From Oceanobacillus timonensis (GTDB lineage: Bacteria > Bacillota > Bacilli > Bacillales > Amphibacillaceae): a DNA stretch of 64,000 nucleotides. Made by a program: the position numbers and the translations under genes. The stretch spans positions 2,528,344 through 2,592,343 of the forward strand of contig NZ_LT800497.1 of NCBI RefSeq assembly GCF_900166635.1, read 5' to 3'. Below the pieces are notes generated by a model, which saw nothing but the letters and a program-made list of their open reading frames with translations, was not told the DNA's origin and made no database searches. Within the stretch, counting starts at the first letter, position 1. The number at the start of each line of letters is the position of its first letter. Below are positions 35,169 to 43,236 of the stretch, one piece after another.

Positions 35169-35402
35169 AGCTAATAGCCTATTTTCAAAATGCTCCAAAT
35201 CCGACTGAAAAAATTGCTTTTCTTCGTCATTAAAAATATAAGCTTGCCGTATTAAATTCCGATATTGGTTAACAAGGTTTCTAATTTTATGAATTTCATT
35301 TCGTTTGTTCCTCTCACCCTGAAACGCTCTTACTAAATGACCTTTACATTTATAAATGGCTGTTAATTGACTTTTTTCGATTTTTGCTTCATTAATTTTC
35401 AC
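35169..35402 (-). pseudogene. SUV3-like helicase, N-terminal part (cut by IS1182 element)
   Basis: The 76 or so residues (KINEAKIEKSQLTAIYKCKG ... SDLEHFENRLLA) are the helical N terminus of the helicase whose remainder starts at 33598. In the reconstructed gene the junction reads FENRLLA-YEKEEYQRLQQH without a gap. The GTG at 35402 has only a weak AGAAAAGA upstream. The frame hits a stop two bases inside the insertion sequence. Confidence 0.8.
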
Positions 35403-35451
35403 TCTTTTCTGATTTTTTATTCAAAAATGATTATTTAACTTGAATATCTTC

Positions 35452-35478
35452 TTGACGTTTGGTTATATGTTATAAAAT
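35452..35478 (+). promoter_or_regulatory. putative promoter of a short leader transcript
   Basis: TTGACG (35452-35457) and TAAAAT (35473-35478) are 15 bp apart, shorter than ideal. It is divergent from the helicase N-terminal gene. Confidence 0.4.
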
Positions 35479-35570
35479 GGAATAGCGATTTTTCTTATTT
35501 ACAGCAGCTGAATAATTAGTAGTGTTTTTTAGGGGAACTCATCATAGAGTCTAAAGAGGATCTTAGAATT

Positions 35571-35678
35571 ATGAATACATATCATTTTAATCTTATTAAA
35601 AATATACCTAGGAAATACTTTAAACACATTATACAGAACGTACGTTCTTTAATCAAGTATTTTATCATTTACTTTTGA
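35571..35678 (+). CDS. putative 35-residue leader peptide ORF
   Basis: ATG at 35571 is preceded by AGAGGA; the product starts MNTYHFNLIKNIPRKYFKHI and is rich in Ile, Phe and Lys. The ORF stops two bases before a strong terminator stem. Near its end ATCAAGTA (35653-35660) can pair with TACTTGAT (35689-35696), which overlaps the terminator arm. Such ORF-plus-switch leaders precede antibiotic-inducible genes, but no target gene is left downstream. It also contains a perfect 14-bp palindrome AGAACGTACGTTCT. Confidence 0.4.
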   Translation: MNTYHFNLIKNIPRKYFKHIIQNVRSLIKYFIIYF

Positions 35679-35679
35679 T

Positions 35680-35732
35680 GAAAATCCCTACTTGATATCT
35701 GCTAAAAACCATACAAGCGGGGATTTTCTTTT
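35680..35732 (+). terminator. terminator of the short leader transcript
   Basis: GAAAATCCC (35680-35688) pairs with GGGATTTTC (35720-35728), and CTTG/CAAG extends the stem, followed by TTTT. Confidence 0.75.
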
Positions 35733-35784
35733 AAACTATTTTTTTGCTTCTAAATGAAGTAATTGAGTGGCTCTCTATTTTTAA

Positions 35785-37188
35785 GGGTCTACACCAAAAT
35801 CTATGGGTGACACATTAGGTTAAATATGGTAATAGATCCAAATACATGAAAAAACACCCGTAACCCTGCTATAGTGAAAGTACCAACAACCAAAATAGCG
35901 AGGTGTTACCGGTGCAATTTCACTATATCAATAAATTGATTCAACTTCCAGAAATAAACGTAAAAAATATATTATTTGATGACAAAACAGGTGTTGTTTA
36001 TCTATCTGTTGAGCCGATACAGTACGTTCAACCGTGTCCTTATTGCGGCAGCCATGACGTTCATCGGGATGGTGTATTATACCACCGTCATGTCCGCCAT
36101 TTGCCATTGGCAAACTGGCGAACACTGCTTTGTATTCCAGCAGTGAATATGGAATGTCAGGAATGTAAGGCCCATTTCGTTTGGCAATATGCCTTTGTTC
36201 CGCCGAAAAAGCGATATACAAAAGCTTTTCAGCATCAGTTGATGAAACAAGGACAAGGCGTAACGGTACAATCCATGTCTGCTTCTCAATCCGTCCCTTA
36301 TTCCACAGCGGAAAGGTATTTTAAAAATGGACTTCAAGCAGAAAGGAAGCATACCCAAATGACCTGCATTCAAGATGCGGTCCAGCGTCATCAATTGGTG
36401 CTTGGCATCGATGATTTTGCCGTGCGGAAAGGACACAGCTACAATACAGGCATTCATGATTTAAAAGGCGGCAACATGCTGGATATCATTTCTGGGCGGA
36501 AACAGGAAGACTTACAAGCGTTTCAACAAACATCTTCCTATATGCATCTATTAAACCCTGTCGCTGTAGTGATGGATTTAAGCTATACGTATCATAAATT
36601 TGTCAAAGAAACCTTCCCGCAAGCGATTCGGATTGCCGATCGATTTCATGTCAATCGTTATGTGACCGATGCAATGCATGCCGTGCGAAAAGAGGTGCAG
36701 CAAAAACTTTCTACACAGGCAAGGAAACAACTGAAACGTCATCATCAGCTGCTGGAAACACGCTACGATGCTCTGTCCAAAGAAGACCAGACAACGGTTC
36801 AAACCCTTTTAAACTATGATAACCAATTAAAAGCCATCTATGAATGGAAAGAAGCTTTTATTGACTGGTATGATTTGAGTTTAAACGCACAACAAGCGAA
36901 ACAAATGCTGGAACAATGGTATCGACAAGGACATCGTATCCAGCATAAAGCAGTTGAATCCTGTCTCCAAACGATTAAAAACTGGGAAACAGAAGTGATT
37001 AATTATCACCGGATGCGCTTTACGAACGCTGTGGTGGAAGGACGTCACAATAAGATAAAAGCGATACAGCGCCGGCATTTTTTCACACGTAACCGGGATG
37101 TATATGAGAACCGTATTTTAGTTGAATGTAATTGGGCTTACATGCAGGATATTATTTAATCGTCAACCATAGATTTTGGTGATGAGCC
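35785..37188 (+). mobile_element. complete ISL3-family insertion sequence (1404 bp)
   Basis: Imperfect inverted ends share CACCAAAATCTATGG: left GGGTCTACACCAAAATCTAT from 35785, right (complement) GGCTCATCACCAAAATCTAT from 37188. An exact 8-bp target duplication ATTTTTAA flanks it (35777-35784 and 37189-37196), as is usual for ISL3. The right copy includes the stop codon of the erm gene, so the insertion did not damage it. Confidence 0.92.
35912..37159 (+). CDS. ISL3-family transposase
   Basis: This 415-residue transposase is intact. The N-terminal zinc region has VQPCPYCGSHDVHRDG and MECQECKAHF. The DDE domain has LVLGIDDFAVRKGHSYNTG (first Asp), VVMDLSYTYHKFVKETFPQA and IADRFHVNRYV (second Asp), and TNAVVEGRHNKIKAIQRRHF (Glu). 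The GTG at 35912 follows AGGTG by six bases; GTG at 35903 lies in that site. Full length and clean ends suggest a recent arrival. Confidence 0.93.
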   Translation: MQFHYINKLIQLPEINVKNILFDDKTGVVYLSVEPIQYVQPCPYCGSHDVHRDGVLYHRHVRHLPLANWRTLLCIPAVNMECQECKAHFVWQYAFVPPKKRYTKAFQHQLMKQGQGVTVQSMSASQSVPYSTAERYFKNGLQAERKHTQMTCIQDAVQRHQLVLGIDDFAVRKGHSYNTGIHDLKGGNMLDIISGRKQEDLQAFQQTSSYMHLLNPVAVVMDLSYTYHKFVKETFPQAIRIADRFHVNRYVTDAMHAVRKEVQQKLSTQARKQLKRHHQLLETRYDALSKEDQTTVQTLLNYDNQLKAIYEWKEAFIDWYDLSLNAQQAKQMLEQWYRQGHRIQHKAVESCLQTIKNWETEVINYHRMRFTNAVVEGRHNKIKAIQRRHFFTRNRDVYENRILVECNWAYMQDII

Positions 37189-37192
37189 ATTT

Positions 37193-37930
37193 TTAACTCT
37201 GGAATAACTTGTAGCTATGAAACATAGATAATACTTGCTCACCAGTTAAACGATCTATATTTGTTACCTTGGCATGCTTCAATGCTTTGTTAAACTGATT
37301 TTTTGTAAATAGCTTTCGATATTCCTTATTAACCAATTTATAAACAAAATGTTGATACAAATCTTTGTCTCTGGAATGAATTTCAGATTCTTTTCTTGTA
37401 AGTTGAATAAAAACAGAATCAACTTTAGGTTTAGGATGAAAATAATCTCTAGGAATTCTTCTTAAAAACTTTATATCAACCTCAGGAAATAGGAATAATC
37501 CGAAAGCCCTTCGATAATCTATGAGCCGCTTCGCAAAGCCTTCTTCCACAATCAGAAAACTATACGCGGCAGCACTTTCAAATACAATCTTTTTTATTAT
37601 TTTTGTACTTATATTGTAAGGAATGTTTCCGTAAATTTTATACGGCTGATTTCCTTTTGGAAACCTGTAATTTAATATATCTGCATGGACTACTTGAATG
37701 TTTTTAGCCTTATTGATAGATTCTTGCGTTATAGATACAAATTTAGAATCTATTTCAACAGCAGTGATAAAATCACATATCTTCACAAGCTCTCTTGTGA
37801 AATGACCTTTCCCCGAACCAATTTCAATAACGGTGTCTGTTTTACCGATATTTGTTCGAGATAATATATCATGAATATGCTTTTTCGACGTGATAAAATT
37901 TTGACTGTTTTTTGGATTGACGCTGTTCAT
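37193..37930 (-). CDS. erm: Erm(A)-like 23S rRNA adenine-N6 methyltransferase (MLS-B resistance)
   Basis: This 245-residue enzyme methylates the macrolide-lincosamide-streptogramin B target adenine of 23S rRNA. It has the family start [17 protein letters not shown] motif [17 protein letters not shown], motif [17 protein letters not shown] (catalytic NIPY), and late [16 protein letters not shown] and [20 protein letters not shown], close in style to Erm(A)/Erm(C). It is full length. The RBS (AGAGGG) and ATG are inside an inverted repeat, the hallmark of translational attenuation, and two leader peptides precede it. An ISL3 copy abuts the stop codon. Confidence 0.95.
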   Translation of the reverse strand: MNSVNPKNSQNFITSKKHIHDILSRTNIGKTDTVIEIGSGKGHFTRELVKICDFITAVEIDSKFVSITQESINKAKNIQVVHADILNYRFPKGNQPYKIYGNIPYNISTKIIKKIVFESAAAYSFLIVEEGFAKRLIDYRRAFGLFLFPEVDIKFLRRIPRDYFHPKPKVDSVFIQLTRKESEIHSRDKDLYQHFVYKLVNKEYRKLFTKNQFNKALKHAKVTNIDRLTGEQVLSMFHSYKLFQS

Positions 37931-38015
37931 TATAACCCTCTATCCCATTGGTTATAACGAACTTTATTTACCGTTCATTATAACCATGTTGTATTTTTCT
38001 TGGTTTATAATGAAC
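37925..38015 (-). promoter_or_regulatory. erm translational attenuator: four complementary segments
   Basis: In transcript order: A GTTCATTATAAACC (38002-38015), B GGTTATAATGAAC (37973-37985), C GTTCGTTATAACC (37950-37962), D GGTTATAATGAAC (37925-37937). D contains the erm start codon and lies next to its RBS. A:B plus C:D hides the start; if a stalled ribosome covers A, B can pair with C and D is free. This is the classic ErmC/ErmA logic. Confidence 0.9.
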
Positions 38016-38048
38016 GTTTTTAACTACAGCAATGCTGCAAATCCCCAT
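37968..38048 (-). CDS. erm leader peptide 2 (26 residues)
   Basis: The ORF starts MGICSIAVVKNVHYKPRK and runs to 26 residues; AGAGGAGGA precedes its ATG. It aligns with the ErmC leader (MGIFSIFVI, then VHYQPN), but residues 6-9 are IAVV, the ErmA leader-1 arrest motif. Its codons run through segments A and B, so a ribosome stalled at codon 9 would stop just before segment A. Confidence 0.88.
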   Translation of the reverse strand: MGICSIAVVKNVHYKPRKIQHGYNER

Positions 38049-38084
38049 GTCTATCCTCCTCTCAAATGAATTAGAAGAATAGAC
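38049..38084 (-). promoter_or_regulatory. hairpin masking the leader-2 ribosome binding site
   Basis: GTCTATTCTTCT (38073-38084, the last codons of leader 1) pairs in all 12 positions, two as G-U, with AGGAGGATAGAC (38049-38060), which is the Shine-Dalgarno of leader 2. Translation of leader 1 stalled at codon 9 would keep this hairpin open. Confidence 0.75.
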
Positions 38085-38118
38085 GATTATCTACAACTGC
38101 AATTGATGTACTTCCCAT
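38071..38118 (-). CDS. erm leader peptide 1 (15 residues)
   Basis: The peptide is MGSTSIAVVDNRLFF. GGAGGT lies eight bases before its ATG. It resembles the ErmA leader 1 in length and in IAVV, here at residues 6-9. Confidence 0.88.
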   Translation of the reverse strand: MGSTSIAVVDNRLFF

Positions 38119-38151
38119 AATAGTTACCTCCATATATAATATGACAAGTTG

Positions 38152-38157
38152 ATTATA
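38152..38157 (-). promoter_or_regulatory. extended -10 promoter of the erm leader transcript
   Basis: On the minus strand TGTTATAAT forms an extended -10 (TATAAT at 38152-38157) about 34 bases before leader 1. No good -35 is seen. Confidence 0.5.
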
Positions 38158-38406
38158 ACAAATAATTGAAAACGATACTAATGGAATCAAAACATATGCA
38201 ATATGTCCAAAAGCTATTTCATCAATTGGGAAAATATAAATTAATGTGAGGTATCTTTTGGTTAGCAAGAAATAGGAACAGGTTATTTCTCCACTAACTT
38301 GATAGATAGTTCCGAATACTTATGATAAAATTATTGTAAATTTTGTGCAAAATGATATTTAAACTCATGTACAACATGTTGAAATGAAACAGGAGGGTGA
38401 ATAAAC

Positions 38407-38604
38407 ATGAAAAAACATACAAAACTGGGAAAGAGAATTTTTTGGGCAGGTTTTTTATTTACTATGTTAGGAATAGCTTTTAATAAAAGTATAGGTACCA
38501 TAACAGATGGTCCAGAAATCCTCTCCACTTTTTCTGTACCTTCCATCATTATAGGAATAATTATAGTCATTACTTCTAATTTCTTTACAAACAAGAAGGT
38601 TTAG
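38407..38604 (+). CDS. small two-helix membrane protein
   Basis: This 65-residue protein has a basic start (MKKHTKLGKR) and two hydrophobic helices (IFWAGFLFTMLGIAF and PSIIIGIIIVITSNFF). ATG follows AGGAGGG. No family recognised. It could be a transport or envelope micro-protein. The next two genes on the strand are also small membrane proteins but spacing is over 100 bases, so an operon is uncertain. Confidence 0.65.
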   Translation: MKKHTKLGKRIFWAGFLFTMLGIAFNKSIGTITDGPEILSTFSVPSIIIGIIIVITSNFFTNKKV

Positions 38605-38715
38605 TTGTTTTCCTTCTTCATAGTGATTGATGTTTAAGGCTAGAAAACGATGGGAAGAAGGTTACCATAAGAATATATCTTAATATAGCACCTACTATGT
38701 ATGGAGGTGACCGGA

Positions 38716-38964
38716 ATGATTATTGTTTTTGTCATTATCATTTTGCTGATTCTTTTCGTAAATAAAAGATTTACAAATAGAGATTCAAAACCAAAATTCT
38801 CCGCACAGATCGGAATGGCAGCGGTTGTCATTGCCACAACGATGCTTACGCTGTTTAATGATAATGCAGGCAATCAAGCTTTCAAATATATTGCTGTGGG
38901 AATAGGGATCATGTCCGCTGTGGCGATTTTATATGAAGCATTTATTACAAAAACAGAAACTTAA
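38716..38964 (+). CDS. small membrane protein of unknown function
   Basis: This 82-residue protein has three hydrophobic helices (MIIVFVIIILLILFVNKRF; GMAAVVIATTMLTLF; YIAVGIGIMSAVAILYEAFI). The ATG at 38716 has GGAGGTGACC right upstream; the ORF start at 38701 lies before it and is unlikely. No known family is evident. Confidence 0.65.
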   Translation: MIIVFVIIILLILFVNKRFTNRDSKPKFSAQIGMAAVVIATTMLTLFNDNAGNQAFKYIAVGIGIMSAVAILYEAFITKTET

Positions 38965-39195
38965 CAGCAATTCAAAAACTGTAAAAGTACCTAAAAATTT
39001 TAACCACGTCACAATCTTCTTTGCTGAAATTTTATACTTTAAAAAATCATTTGATTTTGTATTGACATTTTTTTCGTAAATCAACATAATAAAGAAATAA
39101 GATACAAATTCCCTCTATCAAAGTAACTAGAGGAAATGATTCGCAAATCTTATTTTGTTGTATCTTATAATTACTTGAAGAAAGAAGGTGACAAG

Positions 39196-39534
39196 TTGCC
39201 CTTATCAACACAAGAAAAACTATATGTGAATTCAGAAATTGAAAGAAAAGGAAAAAATATTGTAGTAGCATACCTTTTAGCTATATTCTTAGGTACATTA
39301 GGTATTCATCGATTCTACTTAGGTAAAGTTGGCAGCGCCGTTTCTATGCTTATACTCTGGATTTTCGGAATTATAACAACTTTTATTCTTATAGGCGGTG
39401 TCGTATTATTTGCATTGGGCATTTGGGTTATCGTCGATTTATTTTTAATTCCTGGCATGATTAAACAAAACCATAATCAAATCGAAGTAGAAGTAACTCG
39501 AAACTTGGAAAATCAAAAAGTTCAAAGTCAATAA
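39196..39534 (+). CDS. TM2-domain membrane protein
   Basis: This 112-residue protein has the TM2 signature: VVAYLLAIFLGTLGIHRFYL, then GKVGSAVSMLILWIFG, then a second helix and WVIVDLFLIPGMIKQNHNQI. Two helices connected by the short GxxGxHRFYLG-type turn define the family. The TTG at 39196 follows AAGGTG by seven bases. Function is unknown in bacteria. A strong terminator follows. Confidence 0.9.
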   Translation: MPLSTQEKLYVNSEIERKGKNIVVAYLLAIFLGTLGIHRFYLGKVGSAVSMLILWIFGIITTFILIGGVVLFALGIWVIVDLFLIPGMIKQNHNQIEVEVTRNLENQKVQSQ

Positions 39535-39542
39535 AATACATA

Positions 39543-39578
39543 GGCAAAGCTCAGGTACATTTGGGCTTTGCCTTTTCT
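39543..39578 (+). terminator. terminator after the TM2 gene
   Basis: GGCAAAGC (39543-39550) pairs with GCTTTGCC (39565-39572), with extra G-U pairs, and TTTTCT follows. Confidence 0.88.
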
Positions 39579-39624
39579 AGTCCTTCATATATATCATATC
39601 CGTTTTCCATTTTGAACGAATCCA

Positions 39625-40257
39625 TCATTCCACCAGTTTATTCTGAAAGGCATAAATCACAGCCTGCGTCCGGTCTTGAACCTCTAATTTTCCTAAAATA
39701 TTGCTAACATGCACCTTCACCGTTTTTAACGCGATAAACAATTCATCCGCAATTTCCTGATTGGCTTTACCCTTGGCCATTAATAATAATATTTCCTTTT
39801 CTCGTTCTGTTAACTGCTCATGTAAAGCAGTCTCCTCTTTCGTCCGCATACGATTCATAATTTTCCCGGTCACTTCCGGTTCCAGGATAGATTGCCCTTC
39901 GTAGGTGGCTCGAATTGCTTTGGCAATTTCGCTGGCTTTGGATGTTTTCAGCATATAGCTCGTAGCTCCTGCTTCTAATGCAGGATACACTTTTTCATCA
40001 TCTAAAAAACTGGTAACGATAATAATCTTCGCTTCCGGCCAGGATGCAATGATTTTCTTTGTCGCTTCAATTCCATCCATTTCCTTCATCACAAGATCCA
40101 TTAAAATAATATCCGGACGGAGCTCTAATGCCAGGTCAATAGCTTGTGCACCGTCATCTGCTTCTGCAACCACGTCAATATCCGGCTGTGAGGAAAGATA
40201 GGCGGATACACCGATTCGTACCATCTCGTGATCATCGACAAATAAAACGTTAATCAT
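39625..40257 (-). CDS. liaR: LiaR/VraR-type response regulator
   Basis: This NarL-family regulator (210 residues) of the cell-envelope stress system responds to lipid II-binding antibiotics. The receiver has the acid pair DD at 8-9, the phospho-acceptor Asp54 in [12 protein letters not shown] and the Lys in [11 protein letters not shown]. The LuxR-type HTH is [20 protein letters not shown] then [20 protein letters not shown]. It overlaps liaS by eight bases and is last of the lia operon. Confidence 0.93.
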   Translation of the reverse strand: MINVLFVDDHEMVRIGVSAYLSSQPDIDVVAEADDGAQAIDLALELRPDIILMDLVMKEMDGIEATKKIIASWPEAKIIIVTSFLDDEKVYPALEAGATSYMLKTSKASEIAKAIRATYEGQSILEPEVTGKIMNRMRTKEETALHEQLTEREKEILLLMAKGKANQEIADELFIALKTVKVHVSNILGKLEVQDRTQAVIYAFQNKLVE

Positions 40258-41302
40258 TGGTTGGGTCCTCCTTTCTTACAATGGGTACTTTTACTTCTAA
40301 ACGTGTGCCTTCATTCGGCAGACTAATAATTTTCAATGTGCCTCCAACTTCATAAGCGCGTTCACGCATATTCTGCATGCCATAAGAACTTGTTTTGACA
40401 CTTTCTGTTTCGAATCCAATTCCATCGTCCACCACACGCATAATAATGTTTTCATCTCTTTCTAGTAATAAAATATGAAGATTTGCAGCTTTCGCGTGAC
40501 GCAATGTATTGGAAATAGATTCCTGAAAAATCCGGAACAGCTGATCTTCCACCCCTTTATCTACTTGAAATGCTTCGATTTTAGCATCAATTTCCAATGG
40601 TACTTTTTGCGTTAATTCTTTTAAAAGTCCTTCTACGCCTTCCTGCAAGGACTTGCCCTTTAAAGCTACAGGGCGTAAATGTAAGAGAAGGGCACGCATC
40701 TCCATCTGTGATTGATGAATCATATTTTCCACCATATTCAGCTGTTTCGTTAAAGTCGGATCCTCTGGCTGCCCTGACTCATTAATCGCCGACATCAGCA
40801 TGGAAGCCGCAAAGAGCTGTTGACTGACAGAATCATGCAGTTCTCTGGCCAAGCGATTTCTTTCCTGTTCCACGACTTCCTGCAGGCTTTGTTCCCGTTC
40901 ATTAGCTCTTTCCGTCGCAATTTTTTGGGCATGTTCTGTCTGCGCCCGTAATTTTTCCTGAACTTGGTTCACTTGGACAGAGATTGCCTCCAGTTCTTTC
41001 GGAATATCATCGGTTTCAATAGGCTTTTCTCCTTTTACAATTCCTGTAAGCATTTTTTCTACCTTTTTCAAATTCCCCTTCCAATACCAGCCGATAATCG
41101 CGCCGATAATGGAACCAAATGTTAGCACAAATGCCAATACAGTAAGAAGAAAAGAAACATCTCCAATTTGGCCTTCCCAGAGCGCACTCCACCCTGCTGT
41201 TTCATTGATGGAAAAAGTAACAAAGGTCGCAACAACCGCAGCAATAGCCAGAACAAAACTGCAAGCAATGGACAAAAGAACAAAACGAATAATGGTATTC
41301 AT
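40250..41302 (-). CDS. liaS: LiaS-type sensor histidine kinase
   Basis: This 350-residue intramembrane-sensing kinase has two N-terminal helices (residues 5-33 and 50-72) with a short external loop, a HAMP-like linker, the HisKA_3 box [20 protein letters not shown] with phospho-His156, and the ATPase motif [20 protein letters not shown]. The short external loop means the signal is probably passed through the membrane and LiaF. Its ATG overlaps the liaF stop (ATGA). Confidence 0.93.
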   Translation of the reverse strand: MNTIIRFVLLSIACSFVLAIAAVVATFVTFSINETAGWSALWEGQIGDVSFLLTVLAFVLTFGSIIGAIIGWYWKGNLKKVEKMLTGIVKGEKPIETDDIPKELEAISVQVNQVQEKLRAQTEHAQKIATERANEREQSLQEVVEQERNRLARELHDSVSQQLFAASMLMSAINESGQPEDPTLTKQLNMVENMIHQSQMEMRALLLHLRPVALKGKSLQEGVEGLLKELTQKVPLEIDAKIEAFQVDKGVEDQLFRIFQESISNTLRHAKAANLHILLLERDENIIMRVVDDGIGFETESVKTSSYGMQNMRERAYEVGGTLKIISLPNEGTRLEVKVPIVRKEDPTND

Positions 41303-42033
41303 ATGCGTTTCACCTCAATATCTCCGGAAAATAAAGAAGTGACAATCTTCACTCTTTGCTGCGCTGTACTATAGTTTGTTGTTTCATAATGAAGCGATTT
41401 GTTCATCAGACCTCCATGATACACGCCAAAAATCGATGCTCTGCCAAAGATGGAACTATGATGGATGCTGACCTCTACTTCATAAGGTACATAAATCTCA
41501 ATATTTCCTACGATATGACGGATAGAGATGACTGCTGTATCATATGGCAATACTGTATTACTTAAATCAATAACACGATCACCATAAATCCCATGCATAT
41601 TGACGTCCTTCCATTGATAAGCTGTCTCTTCCGTCCGAAAATCATCAAAAAAACGTTCATCAAATAAATTATCCACTTGAACAAGCGGCTCTTCCTCTGT
41701 TAAACCCGATTTATTTGGCAGTTCCGGTTGTTCTTTACTGGGTTCTTTCGTTGCTTTGACATAATTTAAAATGAAAACAACAATAGCAACAACGATTAAA
41801 AATCGTACTGCAAGTAAATTAAAAATGTTGAGAATGAAGGATATTGCTGCAATCGCAAACACGATCTTCCAGCCCAGGGAATGCAGTCTTTTCCAGCTGA
41901 AATATACAAAGAAACCGGTAATCAATGCCGATATCAGTGATCCGCCATGAAAAAAGACGATTTCAAAAATGAGAAGAATGGCGACAGTAATGCCTATCCA
42001 ATTTAAATTTCTCGTGCTGAGCTGTTTAAACAT
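41299..42033 (-). CDS. liaF: LiaF-type inhibitor of the lia two-component system
   Basis: This 244-residue membrane protein has four N-terminal helices (WIGITVAILLIFEIVFFHGG onward) and a C-terminal DUF2154/LiaF beta domain (DLSNTVLPYDTAVISIRHIV, EIYVPYEVEVSIHHSSIFGR). In Bacillus LiaF keeps LiaS inactive without stress. The ATG at 42033 follows AGGAGAATGG; the longer open frame has no RBS. Coupled to liaS. Confidence 0.92.
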   Translation of the reverse strand: MFKQLSTRNLNWIGITVAILLIFEIVFFHGGSLISALITGFFVYFSWKRLHSLGWKIVFAIAAISFILNIFNLLAVRFLIVVAIVVFILNYVKATKEPSKEQPELPNKSGLTEEEPLVQVDNLFDERFFDDFRTEETAYQWKDVNMHGIYGDRVIDLSNTVLPYDTAVISIRHIVGNIEIYVPYEVEVSIHHSSIFGRASIFGVYHGGLMNKSLHYETTNYSTAQQRVKIVTSLFSGDIEVKRI

Positions 42034-42137
42034 CCTGCCATTCTCCTTTCGTTTATTTCTTATGTAAATATACAGGCGCAAGAAAGACCTGCACCTGTAT
42101 AAGTATACCATGATTTTTCCATTTCTAGCTATCGATT

Positions 42138-42773
42138 CTAGTTTGTTTCCTTTTCATCCAACTTCTTTTCAATGGCGGCAATTTTATTGTCAAATGTGCT
42201 TTGGTAGTAAGAACTGTTTACTCTGTATTCCAGATTTTCGATATATTGTTCCATTTCTTCAAACTTGGAGAAAGGTTTTTCCGGTGATTCCTCCACGACG
42301 CGATTGATTTGATGATTTGCCTTTGCAATGTTTTCCCGTCCCATTAACTCCATCCGGCGCAAGTGCATATCCTTTAGGCGATGCTTCATTTCTTCATATT
42401 TCTGCTCCAGATTTTCAAGCTGCGTAATCGCTTCTTCTCTGGATGCTTTCATGCGTTCTGCGCGATTTTGATACTCTTCATGCTCTTTTAAAGCAAATTC
42501 ATGCATTTCCTCTTCTTGCGCACGGTCGGCAATTTGTGCTTGTTTCAAGCGTTTATCTGCAAGGTCTTGTGCTTTCATATATTCGCGGGCAAATTCTTCT
42601 TTTAATTTATATTGACGATCAATCAGTTTTTTTACTTTTTCTTTTTCCTGTTCACTTTGGCGCAGGTAATGATTAAGTGCAGCGATTGGGTTTTTTTGTT
42701 CCTTTTTATCCATCATCGTGTGTAAATCTGCTGAAATAGAATCTTTCATTCGTGTAAAAATATTTGTTGACAT
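42138..42773 (-). CDS. liaH: PspA/IM30-family phage-shock protein, LiaH-type
   Basis: This 211-residue coiled-coil protein is of the PspA/LiaH type: short amphipathic N terminus (FTRMKDSISADLHTMMDKKE), PIAALNHYLRQSEQEKEKVK, and long heptad-rich helices through YRVNSSYYQ. It forms large oligomers that protect the membrane and is the main LiaR target in Bacillus. ATG at 42773 follows AAAGGAGAG. A 104-base gap separates it from liaF. Confidence 0.9.
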   Translation of the reverse strand: MSTNIFTRMKDSISADLHTMMDKKEQKNPIAALNHYLRQSEQEKEKVKKLIDRQYKLKEEFAREYMKAQDLADKRLKQAQIADRAQEEEMHEFALKEHEEYQNRAERMKASREEAITQLENLEQKYEEMKHRLKDMHLRRMELMGRENIAKANHQINRVVEESPEKPFSKFEEMEQYIENLEYRVNSSYYQSTFDNKIAAIEKKLDEKETN

Positions 42774-42799
42774 AATCAATCTCTCCTTTGAATGTAATA

Positions 42800-43153
42800 T
42801 TATTTATTTAACTCTGCCCACTGTTTTTCAAAATTGGTAAATGGATCATCATCTTCCTTTATTTCGTGGACAACAGAGCTTTCCGGTGTGTTCCAGTTCT
42901 TATAGATCAGGTAAAGTGCATAAGCTGCTGCGACGCCTAATACAGCATAAATGTTAGAGAATGTGATGCTTACAACAATCAATCCCAGAATCACCCATCC
43001 TACTTTGGCAGCGGTGGAATCTGTACTGATAAATTTTTTAAAGCATATATAGAGCAGCCATACGCTTAAAGCAAGTAATACCATCGGCCCAAGATTTGCG
43101 AGCAAGATCAGTAATGCAACCAGCCCGCCGATAAATAACATGAATTTTTTCAT
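42800..43153 (-). CDS. liaI: LiaI-like small membrane protein
   Basis: This 117-residue protein has three to four hydrophobic helices (FMLFIGGLVALLILLANLGP; LLALSVWLLYICF; VGWVILGLIVVSITFSNIYA) and an acidic tail (HEIKEDDDPFTNFEKQWAEL). In Bacillus LiaI anchors LiaH at the membrane. First gene of the lia operon, RBS AAAGGAGGA. Naming rests on position, since such small proteins vary. Confidence 0.75.
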   Translation of the reverse strand: MKKFMLFIGGLVALLILLANLGPMVLLALSVWLLYICFKKFISTDSTAAKVGWVILGLIVVSITFSNIYAVLGVAAAYALYLIYKNWNTPESSVVHEIKEDDDPFTNFEKQWAELNK

Positions 43154-43236
43154 TCCGTTTTCCTCCTTTTGTTATTGTATCTTTATCTTACCGGGGATTT
43201 TGTTTTCTCGTAATGAGCCTGAGCAATATCTTTGTC

